Assembly (NCBI GenBank): GCA_963767635.1 | Contig: CAVYEM010000003.1 | Location: 380,607-444,606 of the forward strand | Reading direction: 5' to 3' | Length of the DNA: 64,000 nucleotides | Source of the DNA: CAVYEM01 sp963767635 | GTDB lineage: Bacteria; Vulcanimicrobiota; Vulcanimicrobiia; Vulcanimicrobiales; Vulcanimicrobiaceae | Part shown: piece by piece, positions 16,325-26,762 of the stretch | Position numbering within the stretch: the first letter of the stretch is position 1 | How the letters are laid out: every line of letters starts with the position of its first letter | Translations under genes and position numbers: made by a program | Notes under the pieces: generated by a model | What the model was told of the DNA's origin: nothing | Database searches by the model: none | The model's input: only the letters and a program-made list of their open reading frames with translations

Positions 16325-19300
16325 TTAGATGCCGGCGGCGACTTTGATGCGTGCAATTCCGGCGTCGGCTTCTGCCTCAAGTTGCTTGGCCGCATCTTGC
16401 TCTGCGGCGGTCGGAGCCGAGTACGAGAGGTCCAGAGAGTTCATCAGCATCGCGAGGTGGTCGCGGAGTTTGGACGGGAACATGACGTCCGCCTCGCTCG
16501 AGCGATAGTGCGGTTCGTATACCGATGTCACCGCTTTTTCAATCGCGTTCCGCTTGTCGGCCGACGCCGCCGCCATTTTGTTCTGCGCCGCGTTCACGGT
16601 CGTGTCCAGCTCGTTGATTTTATTCGAAAGCTCCATGGCAAGCGACAAACGCGCCGGCAACGCGTCTGCCGGCGGCCCGAAGCGCGGGTCGAGTTGAATT
16701 TTAAACGACGCCTTGCTAACGGCACCGCCGTAATTCAACACGACCGTATAGTCCCCGGGAAGCGTCGTCGGGCCAAGCAGATCGTCGCGGAAGTCGTCCG
16801 TGGGAACGATGTGCTGACCGACGATTTCCGCAGCCGGTGCGTAACGCATATCCCAGAGGAATTTGTTCACTCCGGGTTCGACGGCGGTGTCTTGCGAGAG
16901 ATGATAGTTCGCGACGCTGATTGCGTCCATTGCGGTCAGTCTGCCACCCCTCGTATTTCTTCGCCTTCTTATTTTTTAGATGCAAGTTGAACGTGCGAAT
17001 CGCCTTGCCGCTTGCGTCTTGGAATGAAAGCGTAACGGGCGTACGTCCGGTATACGTAGACGGCAGATTGAAGAAGACGCTCGCGCCGTAGGCCGGGTTG
17101 CTGCCCGACGGCCCGAAGCCGCCGCCGCCGTATGCATGCGTAAGCCACGCCGTTTCCGGCTGGAAGGCTTGCGCGGAGGCCGTCGAGGGCGACGATTCAC
17201 GCGCAACATCCTCGATCTGCTGGAGATGGTCGAGCGCCCAGAACGAGCGTCCGTGCGTTGCGATCGCGACTTCGCCTTCACGAGCATTGATCGCGACATC
17301 GCGCACCTCAACGGGCGGCAGATTCAACGCCAGCGAGTGCCACGACGCTCCGCCGTTCAGGCTGACGTAGACGCGGCTGCGCGTTCCGGCGAACATCACG
17401 CGCGGCTCGCGCGGGTCGACACGCACCGCATACACGGTTTGATCGGACGGAATGCCGTTCATCATCGGCGTCCAGCTGGCGCCGCAATCCGCCGTTTTGA
17501 AGATATACGGACGCATATCGTCCCACTTGTAGCGCGACGCCGTAACCCACACCGTGCACGGCGCGGTTTGCGACGGTTCGAAGCTGGTAATCCGCGACCA
17601 CAGGGAGCCCATCTGTTTGGGCGTTACGTTTTTCCACTTCGCGCCCGCATCTTGCGTAACGTGAACGAGTCCGTCGGCCGAACCCGCCCAAATGATGTCC
17701 TTGTTCACGGGCGAGAAGCCGAGCGATGCGATATCCGGAAACGTCTCGGCGCCGGTCTGATCCCAATAGACGTCGCCGCCGCTCGGACCTTCGGTAGCCT
17801 TGTCATTGCGCGTCAAATCGGGGCTGATCACGTTCCACGTGCGTCCGTAGTCGTCGCTGCGGAACACGACTTGGGCCGCCTCGAAGAGCGTATGCGGTTC
17901 GGCCGGCGAGAACATGATGGGGTGAGTCCAGCCGAAGCGATACTTCTGCTGGCTGGATTGATGGCCCGGAAGGTAGATCGCCCATGGCGAGACGTTCTTT
18001 TCATCGCCCGTCGACGTATCGAGCCGCGCCAGCAGGCTATAGTATCCAGCGCCGTACGTCACTTTGGGGTTGGTTGGATCGACCGCGACGTACGTGCTCT
18101 CGCCGAGCGCGACGCCATGCACGACGTTTGCGCCCAGTCCTTCGTTCGATGCACTCGGAATTTCAAACGCGCCTGCGTCTTGCATTGCGCCATACATGTG
18201 GTACGGGAATTGCCCGTCGAGCACGATGTGATAGAACTGTGAGAGCGGCTGGTTCTGGGTCGTGCTGAACGTTTTGCCGCCGTCGACGGAAACGTTTGCG
18301 CCGCCGTCATCGCCGATGATCAAAATTTTTGGATTGCGCGGGTTGACCCAGATGATATGGTTGTCCCCTAAACCGGGTCCGAGTGGCTTCCATGTATGGC
18401 CGCCGTCGGTCGTTTTGAAGACGCTGTCGACGTTCGGCGCATAGGCAATCTTCCAATTCGTCGGGTCGACGTAAATCGCCATGTAGTAGAACGCGCGCTG
18501 ACGGAGTTTCCACTCTTCATTGACACGCGACCACGTCGCTCCGCCGTTGTCCGAACGGAATACGCCGCCGTTCCCCGCTTGCACGATCGCGTAGACGACG
18601 TTCGAGTTGTTCGGAGCAACGGCGACGCCCATTTTGCCGAGTAACCCCGTTGCGAAGCCCGGGTTGGCCGAAACCTTTTTCCACGTTTTGCCGGCATCCG
18701 TGGTCTTGTAAATCGCGCTGCCGGGACCGCCGCTCTTGAGCGTCCACGCCGTCCGCTGCGCTTGCCACATCGTTGCGTACAACACGTTTGGATTGCTCGC
18801 ATCCATGACGACATTGTTTGCACCGGTATTGTCGTCGACGAAGAGAACCTTCGTCCACGTCTTGCCGCCGTCGGTAGTCTTGTAGACGCCGCGATCCGGA
18901 TTAGGTTTGAAGACGTGACCCATCGACGTCGCATAGGCAACGTCCGGATTGTGGGGATCGATGACGATGGAACCAGTCTGGCGCGTTTCTTTCAAACCGG
19001 CGTATTTCCACGTCTTCCCGGCGTCGGTCGACTTATAGATCCCTTCGCCGTTGGCCCAATCGCCGCGAATATCGCTCTCACCTGTACCGACGTAAATGAT
19101 TTTGGAGTTTGACGGCGCCACGGCGATCGCACCAATGCTGTGCGAGAGCGCGCCCATTTTGCCGTCCGTGATGTTATTCCACGAGTTGCCGTAATTTTCG
19201 CTCTTCCAGACGCCGCCTTGAACGCCGCCCATATAGAAAACATTCGGTTGATCGCGTACGCCCGCGACCGCAACCACACGGCCGCCGATGTATGGACCGA

Positions 19301-19418
19301 CCAGACGCCACTCCATCTTGCTCAGCAGTTTTTCGGATGTCGAGCTCGAGGCGGCGGGAACAGCACTTGGAGCCACGGCAAAAGCTGCGGCTAGCAGAGT
19401 AGCAACAATGCGCTTCAT
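16325..19418 (-). CDS. Secreted sortilin/BNR beta-propeller protein 1; one frame break
   Basis: This is a large exported protein of about 1030 residues. It has a signal peptide (MKRIVATLLAAAFAVAPSAVPA, start at 19418) and then WRLVGPYIGGRVVAVAG. Many Asp-box repeats follow: STDAGKTWKYA, TTDGGKTWTKV, TTDAGKTWKKV, SDNGGATWSRV, TTDGGHTWKPL, SDDYGRTWNVI. These build two VPS10-like ten-bladed propellers. The C-terminal region (TTLPGDYTVVLNYGG, then helices) is typical of this bacterial family. The frame breaks near 16935 in a run of four G; removing one G joins KKYEG to GRLTAMDAIS. The family is often called a glycosyl hydrolase in databases, but no catalytic residues are established. Residues before 19418 are not counted. 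Confidence 0.85.
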
Positions 19419-19665
19419 TCGAGCGCTATACCGCTGGCTTTTTGCCGGTTCCTGTACGTGGCGGTCAACCATTTGGCATAGCCGCTTCTTTCCGTCCGTC
19501 GCCAGAATACGGGCACTCCTCGACTAGCGGGGACTCGTTGGCCCCATGCGTTTCGCGGAAGGCTGGGCTGCACACTCGGTCACCGTCCATCGGTTGCCGC
19601 TAGCATTACGCCGTTTCCGTCCGTCGATATACGTGTGGACCGAAGCACTGCAAAACCGGTACGCG

Positions 19666-19965
19666 CTAAGCGCTGTTTTCGTGAATAACTTCAAAGATCT
19701 GTGGCGTAGAGGGGAACTCGCGCCATTCGGGCTTGCCAACCAACTTGCGGAATCCTTCATCGTGCGCGGCGTCGAATTGTTCCTTCGACTCCCAATTTGC
19801 AACGTTGACGAAACGGTACTGGGCTTGAGGTGAACTGGCGCGATGCAGGCGGTGGTTCCGGTATCCCGGCTTCGATCGCATGTATTCGTTGACTTGGCTC
19901 CAAAGGCCCAGGAACGCGTCGTCGCGGCCGGGCGGAACCTCAAAGCAATTGATAAGGGTAACCAT
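19666..19965 (-). CDS. Antibiotic biosynthesis monooxygenase (ABM) domain protein
   Basis: This small cytosolic protein has 99 residues and a ferredoxin-like ABM fold. It begins MVTLINCFEVPPGRDDAFLG and continues with SKPGYRNHRLHRASSPQAQY and FVNVANWESKEQFDAAH, the pattern of heme-degrading and quinol monooxygenases. The ATG at 19965 gives the usual length; longer upstream reading frame would add an unrelated Cys-rich stretch. Whether it oxidises quinols or heme cannot be told. It lies between the sortilin-like gene and the comEC fragment, on the same strand as both. Confidence 0.8.
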   Translation of the reverse strand: MVTLINCFEVPPGRDDAFLGLWSQVNEYMRSKPGYRNHRLHRASSPQAQYRFVNVANWESKEQFDAAHDEGFRKLVGKPEWREFPSTPQIFEVIHENSA

Positions 19966-20026
19966 ATTTCGGATTCTGCCCGAAAAAGGGGCGGATATTG
20001 CAGCGCCGAGAGGATGCAATGCGCGG

Positions 20027-20632
20027 CTAAGGCAGCATGGGGTGCACCGTTGTCCAGGTGCCATCGGTGGTCACCGTGATCGCGGCGTTCCCGTCGGTTC
20101 GATAAACGCGAGCGCCGAAGCGCTGCAACGTGTCGATCGTTGACGGCGCGGGATGGCCGAACATATTGTGGCGACCCACGGAGATGATGGCGTACTGCGG
20201 ATGAACTGCTGCGATGAAGGCAGGTGAACTGCTATATGCAGAACCATGATGCCCCACCTTAGCACATCGCACATCCGCACATCCGCGTGCAAATCGACGC
20301 CTTCATTCAAGAATCGCTGCTCGGCGGCTACGCCTGCATCGCCGGTGAAAAGCATACGGAAATGCTTGTAGTGCAGCATGAACGCGATCGAGTTGTCGTT
20401 TATCGTATTATTGCTTTGGATAAACGGCAGTGATGGACCGATAAACGTCAGCGTTACGCCTCGTCCGTTTTCCACACGGCGCCGGCGCGCGGATAAACGA
20501 TCTCACGTGTTCGCCGCGCGCAGTTTGAATAGCGTCGTTGTACGCAAAGCCGCCGTACCGCTAGCCGCTGTCCGCGAATTCGGCGACGGGAAACGCGCGC
20601 AGCACGGGCGCCATTCCGCGTGCGTGGTCGCA
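20027..20632 (-). pseudogene. Partial copy of the comEC 3' end
   Basis: This segment resembles the last 600 bp of comEC (about 22350-22960) on the same strand. A core of about 115 bp at 20284-20400 is nearly identical to 22608-22723. It encodes the metallo-beta-lactamase-like C-terminal pieces VTLTFIGPSLPFIQSNNTIN, LHYKHFRMLFTGDAGVAAEQ and KVGHHGSAYSSSP, and ends at 20027. It has no start codon region, no membrane part and no metal-binding HxHxDH motif, and a frame change occurs near 20270. The downstream part differs more, so the copy has been diverging. It cannot encode a ComEC channel; a short MBL fragment could still be made. Confidence 0.75.
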
Positions 20633-20743
20633 TGAAATCTTTCATGCACACGACTGGCGTGCCAGCCCCATCGGGAGGGGCGTAACATTTCAAGCGTTCG
20701 CCGCCTCTTTATGGAAAAAGAACCATCCCAGGGAAGGAGACCT

Positions 20744-21296
20744 ATGGGACGTTGGGCGCCCCCAGAAATGATCGCTTGCGCTCTCAGCGGTGACGAACAC
20801 GACGCTGAGAACTTGATTGCGGCGATTTGGCCGGCGTGTTTTCGGCTTGCACTCATGATCACCGGCGACAGAGGCCTTGCGGAAGACGCCGCTCAGGAGG
20901 CATGCGTCCTCGTGCATCGGAAGATCCGTGGCCTGCGAACAGCCGCTGCGTTTGACGCGTGGCTCTATCGCATTGTAGTGCGGGAATCTGCGCGGGTACG
21001 TCGATGCCGTGCGCGCGTTGCGCAGCCGATTGAACAGTCCATTGAAGTTGATGGCGGGCTGACTCTTGATGTCTGGCGCGCGCTGGGGGAGCTTTCGAGC
21101 GATCTGCGCGAGGTTACCGTGCTGTTTTACTTCAGAGGCCTCAATTGTGAGGAAATCGCGGCTGCCCTTGCGGTCTCATCCGGAGACTGTGCGCACGCGG
21201 CTTTCGAGAGCGCGCGAGCGCTTGCGCGCGCTGCTCGGAGACTATGACCTTCGATTAAAACACGACGCAAAGGAGACTCGAAGATATGCCGTCTGA
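20744..21296 (+). CDS. ECF RNA polymerase sigma factor; one frame break
   Basis: This is an alternative sigma factor of about 183 residues. Region 2 includes LALMITGDRGLAEDAAQEAC and WLYRIVVRESARVRRCRAR. Region 4 includes ELSSDLREVTVLFYFRGLNC, EEIAAALAVSSG and, after a frame break near 21180, TVRTRLSRARERLRALLGDY. The reading frame then ends at 21296 and overlaps the anti-sigma start at 21286 by 11 bp, the normal arrangement of such pairs; this supports treating the break as an error. The ATG at 20744 has AAGGAG 4 nt upstream, better than the ATG at 20711. The genes it controls are unknown; comEC fragments flank the pair. Confidence 0.85.
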
Positions 21297-22371
21297 TTTT
21301 GCAGAGGTAGGAAAAACATTGGAAGACGCGCTCTCTGTTCCCGATTTGCCCTTAGAGTCGATTCGCAGCGGCGCTCGCGCAGCCCGCATGCGACAGCATT
21401 GGCGCGTGGTGGTTGTGACTGCCTTTGCTGCAATTATAGCGCTTGCCTCGGGGACCGTACTCGCCGCAAAAGTGTTTGGATTTCAAATGTGGCTGTACGG
21501 AAATCGAGTTGCGATGATGTCGCCACACTCGCTTACGATTTATAGGGGGCCCGATGAAACGACGGTGCGCCACGTCATCTCGAACGCAACATTCCCCGTG
21601 GTGTTTCCGGTAGGTCTACCGAGCGGCGAACGCGTGCTTCGCTTGGTTGTCACGCCCGCCGATCATCCGAGTGCGATCCTGATCCAGTATCACAAAAACG
21701 GCGAGAGAGGCTATACGTTAATCGATTCATCCCTCGTGCAAAATGGAACGCCACCACAACTTCCCGGAATTGCTTCCGTTCCACTCTCGAAGTTGCATTA
21801 CTGGCGCGTTGGGAGTGAAGTGGTCGTTTCGCCAAATCCGGCCCAGTGGCCGAAAGACGCCGCGGTCAAAGCGGCGATGCTGCGCGCAACGCCGCAAGGA
21901 AGTCTGGCGCAAACCATCTCCAGGCTGTACCGCATAACGGCTCTCGGCGGGTTTTTGAGCGCGGCGAATAGAGCCGACGCTATCGCTCCGTCCGATGGGC
22001 GCAGCACACTTGTGGATCGGGGGCATCTGCGCGAGGTTCCTACCCTAGTCCGCAGTCATAAGGTCTTATTTACTACGCGAGCGACGACGATCGATCACAT
22101 TGGCACATCCCATGGGAAAGCCGACTTCGGCCATGCATCACTGCATCCGGGGCCGCAAGAACTCGCCGTCTCTGCCAATGGCGTACGTGCAATCTCCGCA
22201 GTGCTTGCAACGAACGTGTGCGGGCGCGCGCCGAAATTCACGTGCGAGATGCTGATCAACGAGCGAAGCGGCATGCCGTACCGCATCTGGGCGCTTCCAA
22301 TACGGTCGGCCCAGACGGCGCAGCAATATGTCGTCGATCCGGAAACGTTTCACGTTGGACGCGCGCAGTAA
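21286..22371 (+). CDS. Membrane-anchored probable anti-sigma factor
   Basis: This is a 361-residue protein with one membrane segment at about 43-62 (VVVVTAFAAIIALASGTVLA). A short cytosolic N-terminus (about 40 residues) precedes it and a large exported C-terminal domain follows. That topology, and the overlap with the sigma gene, point to an anti-sigma factor that holds the ECF factor at the membrane and senses an external signal. No zinc-binding HxxxCxxC motif is present, so it is not a ZAS-type anti-sigma. The C-terminal domain (IYRGPDETTVRHVISNATFP and on) matches no family I know. The last 22 bp overlap the end of comEC on the other strand. Confidence 0.7.
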   Translation: MPSDFAEVGKTLEDALSVPDLPLESIRSGARAARMRQHWRVVVVTAFAAIIALASGTVLAAKVFGFQMWLYGNRVAMMSPHSLTIYRGPDETTVRHVISNATFPVVFPVGLPSGERVLRLVVTPADHPSAILIQYHKNGERGYTLIDSSLVQNGTPPQLPGIASVPLSKLHYWRVGSEVVVSPNPAQWPKDAAVKAAMLRATPQGSLAQTISRLYRITALGGFLSAANRADAIAPSDGRSTLVDRGHLREVPTLVRSHKVLFTTRATTIDHIGTSHGKADFGHASLHPGPQELAVSANGVRAISAVLATNVCGRAPKFTCEMLINERSGMPYRIWALPIRSAQTAQQYVVDPETFHVGRAQ

Positions 22372-24669
22372 GGGCTGACCACGGGATTCGCGAACCCGCC
22401 GGTAACGACAGTCACAGCGCAATCTTCATCGGTTCGGTAGACTGTCGTTCCGGCGCTTTGCAGGGTCTCGATCGTTGACGGCGCGGGATGGCCGAACATA
22501 TTGTGGCGGCCCACGGAGATGATGGCGTACTGCGGATGAATTGCTGCGATGAATTCAGGGCTGGAACTGTAAGCGGATCCGTGATGGCCAACTTTGAGAA
22601 CCGTCCGCGTGCAAATCGACGCCTTCATTCAAGAATCGCTGCTCGGCGGCTACGCCTGCATCGCCGGTGAAAAGCATACGGAAATGCTTGTAGTGCAGCA
22701 TGAACGCGATCGAGTTGTCGTTGATCGTATTATTGCTTTGCGATGAACGGCAGTGATGGGCCGATAAACGTCAGCGTTACGCCATCGTCCGTACGCCACA
22801 CCATGCCGGCGCGCGGATAAACGATCGCCACGTGTTCGCCGCGCGCAGTCTGAATAGCATCGTTGTACGCATAACCGCCGTACCGCTGGCCGCTGTCCGC
22901 GAATTCCGCGACGGGAAACGCGCGCAAAACCGGCGCCATGCCGCCTGCGTGATCGCCGTGCGGATGCGAAAGAATGAGCGCATCGATGCCGTGTACGCCG
23001 GCGCGTCGTAGAAACGGCACGACGATCCGTTCGCCGACGTGTTCCGCTGAAGAGCCGGCGCCGGCGCCGCGCTCCAGACTTCCCACCCGCATCGACCAGC
23101 AGCGTGTGTCCCGCGGGCGTTTGAATGACGATGGCGTCGGCCTGACCAACGTCCAAAACCGTGATGCGCAGCCGCGTGTCGCGCGGCGTGGGAGGTGCGA
23201 CGATAACGCCGATTGCGAGCAGCAGCGCGGCGGCGGCCGGCGTGCGCGCACCGCGTTTCCACCAGCATACCGCCACCAGCAATGCGCCGTCGTACACGGC
23301 GATGCTCCATGCGGGCGGCGGCGTCATTGCGAGGGTCGCGTGCGGCAGCGAGGCGATGGTGTGGACCGCTGCGACAATCCATGCCAGCAGCCAGCTGTCG
23401 GCGTTAGCGGCCAGCGTGCAAAGCGGCGGCACGGCGGAAAACGCGAGTTGCAGCGCTGCGACGATCATCGTCACGCCGACGACCGGAACTACCAGCAAGT
23501 TCGCCAGCATTGCATAGGGTGCTACGAGAAGGAAAATCGCTGCCGTGAGCGGCCACGTTCCCATTTGCGTCGACGCGGTCAGCACGAGCGCTTCTTTGAC
23601 GCGTTCGGGAAGAGCGATGCCGTCCAGCAGCGCGGCGAATTCGTCTGCGAGCAGCAAAATCGCGCCCACGCACGAAAACGAAAGTGCAAACGATGCGCCG
23701 CTCAGGCTTTGCGGCCGCCATAACGCCAGAGTGCCCAGCGCCACGCCGAATGCGTTCCACGAAACGACGCGCGCGCCGGCCGCGTACGCTGCAATCCCGA
23801 ACGAGATCATTAGAGCGGCGCGCGTCGCCGGAAGATGCAGTCCGCTAAACACCGCGTATGCCCAGATCGCAATAAGCGCGAGCACGCAGCCCAGTACGCG
23901 CGGCACCGTGAGCGCGCGCAGCACCGCGAGCACGACAAATGCGATCACGCCCAAGTGCAGCCCGGCGGTCACCAGAATGTGGACGGTTCCCGTTTCTTGA
24001 AACTCCGTGCGCAATTCCGGCGGCAGCGTGGTGCGCGCGCCCCACAGTTCTCCCGCGACGATCGAAGCGTACGGTTCCGCAATCTTTGAACGCAGTTGCT
24101 CGAATGCCCACGCGTGCACGCGTGCGAGCACGATCGCAGGCGTCGCCGGGGCCGGCGGCAGCGCGCGCCAAAACGTGCGCACCGCTCATGCGAAGGTCCA
24201 TGCCGCGCTCGCGTTCGATTTGCGCCTGGTCCGGCTCTCCGGGATTGCGCGGGCCGTCAAATGATTCGATTCTGCCTCGAATCATGACGTGCTCGCCGAC
24301 CCTTGGAACGCTGCCGAAGCCTTGCACGGCAATCGTCGGCCCCCCGTCCGCGGCGCAGGTGTAGCTCGAGAGACCCTCATCGGTTTGACCGACGTCCAGC
24401 ACGGTGCACGCTACGCGAATGGTGTGCGCGCGAATGGGAACGTGCATCAGCAGCGCGTTTTGAATCGTTCCGCTTGCCGCACCGGCCGCCAGGGCGAAGG
24501 CGGCAAGCAACCGAAAAGGCTCGAGTTTTGCGGGCTGCAGCGCGGCGATGAGAAACGCAATCGCCACGGCGGCAAAGAGCAGAATTCGGATGATGCCGTC
24601 GAGCGGTTGGGTCAATGCCGCACCTGCTGCAGCGGACATTCCGAGCAGCAATAGCGGACGGCGTTCCAT
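22350..24669 (-). CDS. comEC: ComEC/Rec2 DNA-uptake channel; four frame breaks
   Basis: ComEC is the inner-membrane channel for single-stranded DNA in natural transformation. The pieces are in the right order: an N-terminal membrane region and OB-like domain (CTVLDVGQTDEGLSSYTC), the competence domain with many helices (TGTVHILVTAGLHLGVIAFV), and a metallo-beta-lactamase-like domain (VLDVGQADAIVIQT, LILSHPHGDHAGGM, LFTGDAGVAAEQ, VGHHGSAYSSSP). Frame breaks lie near 24175, 23085, 22740 and 22615. At 22740 the partial copy at 20027-20632 lacks one base relative to this gene and keeps the frame open, so that break is an insertion here. Either the gene is decaying or the sequence has errors; comEA nearby is intact. 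Confidence 0.8.
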
Positions 24670-24736
24670 CGCTGAACATTCGCGACGGAGCCGCGGGCCG
24701 TCTAGGGCCGCGGTCGAAACGAGAAAAGGAGAGACG

Positions 24737-25671
24737 GTGCGAATTCTAGTGACGGGCGGCGCAGGCTTTATCGGCTCACACGTCGTCGATGCGTACGTGG
24801 CGGCGGGGCATGAGGTACTTGTGATCGATTCGCTGTGGGAACATGGCGGAGGGCGCCGTGAGAATGTCGCGCAAGGCGCGCGTTTCACGCGCATGGACGT
24901 ACGCGATGCCGGGCTCCCGAGCGTTTTCACTGATTTCCGTCCCGAAGTCGTGAGCCATCATGCAGCTCAGCACAGCGTCGCGATCAGTTCACGCGATCCG
25001 CGGTACGACGCGGACGTCAACGTCTTAGGTCTGATCAACGTTCTGGATAACTGCGTCAGAGCCGGCGTTCGCAAGGTGATCTTTGCATCCAGCGGAGCCA
25101 CGTTCGGCACGCCCGAGCTGCTCTTCCGATGGACGAGCGCACGCCGCAAAACCCCGAATCTCCGTACGGCATCACGAAGATGGTCTCCGAGCACTATCTG
25201 CGTTTTTACAACGCCGAGCACGGCCTTGATTACACGGCGCTGAGATACGGCAACGTCTACGGTCCGCGACAAGATCCGAACGGTGAGGCCGGCGTGATCT
25301 CGATTTTCATCGGCAAGTTCTTGGCGCGCGCGGACGTGCGCATCGACTGGGACGGCGAACAAACGCGCGACTACGTGTACGTCAAGGACGTTGCGCGGGC
25401 CAACGTGCTCGCGCTCCACCGCGGTTCGGCCGGCCGGTACTGCATCGGTACGAATCGGCGCACCAGCGTCAACGAGATCTATCGGGCACTCGTGGAAATC
25501 AGCGGTTTTGAGGCGCCGATCTCGCGAGCACCACGCCGTTCCGGCGACGCGCGCGATGCGCAGTTCGATCCGGCGCTGGCAAAAGCGGAATTGCACTGGG
25601 AGCCGACGACCGCACTGCTGGACGGAATGCGGGAAACATTCGACTATTTCAAGGCCGAAGCGCCGGTGTGA
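24737..25671 (+). CDS. NAD-dependent sugar epimerase (UDP-glucose 4-epimerase type); one frame break
   Basis: This is an extended short-chain dehydrogenase of about 310 residues acting on a nucleotide sugar. The NAD-binding motif is RILVTGGAGFIGSHVVDAYV. HAAQHSVAISSRDPRYDADVN and VIFASSGATFG follow, then after a frame break near 25128 the catalytic SPYGITKMVSEHY (YxxxK) and LRYGNVYGPRQDP. The GTG at 24737 has AAAGGAGAG just upstream. It is divergent from comEC and its end overlaps the methyltransferase start (GTGA). The SSG motif and the lack of long inserts match GalE-like epimerases, but dTDP-sugar or UDP-glucuronate enzymes are possible. Confidence 0.85.
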
Positions 25672-26762
25672 CCCGCGTTCCACCGCTTTGGCTGGTTCGC
25701 CTCGTTACGCGAAGCACCGATCTGCTCGCGAAACTGCGCCGCCGAATGCTTCCGAGCAACGTTGCGGCAATCGAACTGGGGACGATGTCGTGGATTGCGC
25801 TCGCGGTGGCCGCATTTTGCGAACTGGGCTTGCCGGACGCGCTCGAGAGAGGCGCACAAACCGCTGCTGAACTCGCAGCACAAGGCTACGGTGAAGAATC
25901 GCGCCTGTACCGGCTGCTGCGGGCACTGGCGGCATACGAGGTCGTGCGCTATGTCGGCGCCGATCGCTTTGGACTGGGCCATGTCGGTGAAGGTCTAGTC
26001 GGCGCGCGCTCTGCAGCGTCCATGGTGCGGTATGCGAACGCATCCTGGCACGTGGATGCCTATGCTCACCTCGCGCAGGCGATCACGGCGCAGCGCTCCG
26101 GTTTCGAACTCAGTCACGGCGTGCCGCTGTTCGAATTTTTCGCCGGTCATCCACGCGAAGGCGCGATGTTTGACGACGGAATGCGTTCCCTTGCGCCGCT
26201 CCACGTTCCGCAGTTTGCGGCGGCGTATGACTTCTCGCTGCTCGCGCACGTCGTCGACGTCGGCGGCGGCACGGGCGCTATGCTGACGGCGATCCTGCGG
26301 CGCTTTCCGCACGTGCGCGGTACGGTTTTTGAGTTGCCCGCCGTAGCGCGACAAGCTCGCGAACGCGCGCTTCCTCCGGAGCTGCGCGATAGACTCGACG
26401 TCGTTGAAGGAAATATTTCGCAGGATGCGCCGCCCGCTGCCGAAGCCTACGTCCTGAGCCACGTGCTGCACGATTGGGACGACGAAACCTGCGCGCGAAT
26501 GCTGCGCAACGTGCGCCGCTCGATGCCCTCGGGCGCCAGAGTCCTCGTGTACGAGATCGTCGCAGCGCCGCCGAACAACGCGTGGTCGCAGGATCGCATT
26601 ACCGACATCGAGATGCTGGCGATGCTTTCCGGCCGTGAACGCAGCCGCGAAGAATTCGCTGCGCTCTTCCAGCGAAGCGGACTGCGTTTGCGGCGTGTTA
26701 TCGCCACGTCGGCGCCGGAGTCCATCCTCGAAGCGGTGGCCGTCTCTACACCACCAGATTGA
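25668..26762 (+). CDS. SAM-dependent O-methyltransferase
   Basis: This is a 364-residue class I methyltransferase of the O-methyltransferase family 2 type (hydroxyneurosporene, caffeate and antibiotic methyltransferases). An N-terminal winged-helix dimerisation domain (ALAVAAFCELGLPDALERGA, SRLYRLLRALAAYEV) precedes the SAM motif VVDVGGGTGAML. The catalytic-base region is YVLSHVLHDWDDETCARMLR. Start is a GTG at 25668 overlapping the epimerase stop, so both are probably co-expressed, perhaps in modification of a glycosylated small molecule. The 3' end overlaps leuS on the other strand by 17 bp. Confidence 0.88.
   Translation: MTRVPPLWLVRLVTRSTDLLAKLRRRMLPSNVAAIELGTMSWIALAVAAFCELGLPDALERGAQTAAELAAQGYGEESRLYRLLRALAAYEVVRYVGADRFGLGHVGEGLVGARSAASMVRYANASWHVDAYAHLAQAITAQRSGFELSHGVPLFEFFAGHPREGAMFDDGMRSLAPLHVPQFAAAYDFSLLAHVVDVGGGTGAMLTAILRRFPHVRGTVFELPAVARQARERALPPELRDRLDVVEGNISQDAPPAAEAYVLSHVLHDWDDETCARMLRNVRRSMPSGARVLVYEIVAAPPNNAWSQDRITDIEMLAMLSGRERSREEFAALFQRSGLRLRRVIATSAPESILEAVAVSTPPD

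Noticed and set aside
20071..20475. An independent small MBL-fold protein gene
   Set aside because: It lacks the metal-binding HxHxDH motif and a start region, and it matches the end of comEC in sequence and order. It is better explained as a partial copy.
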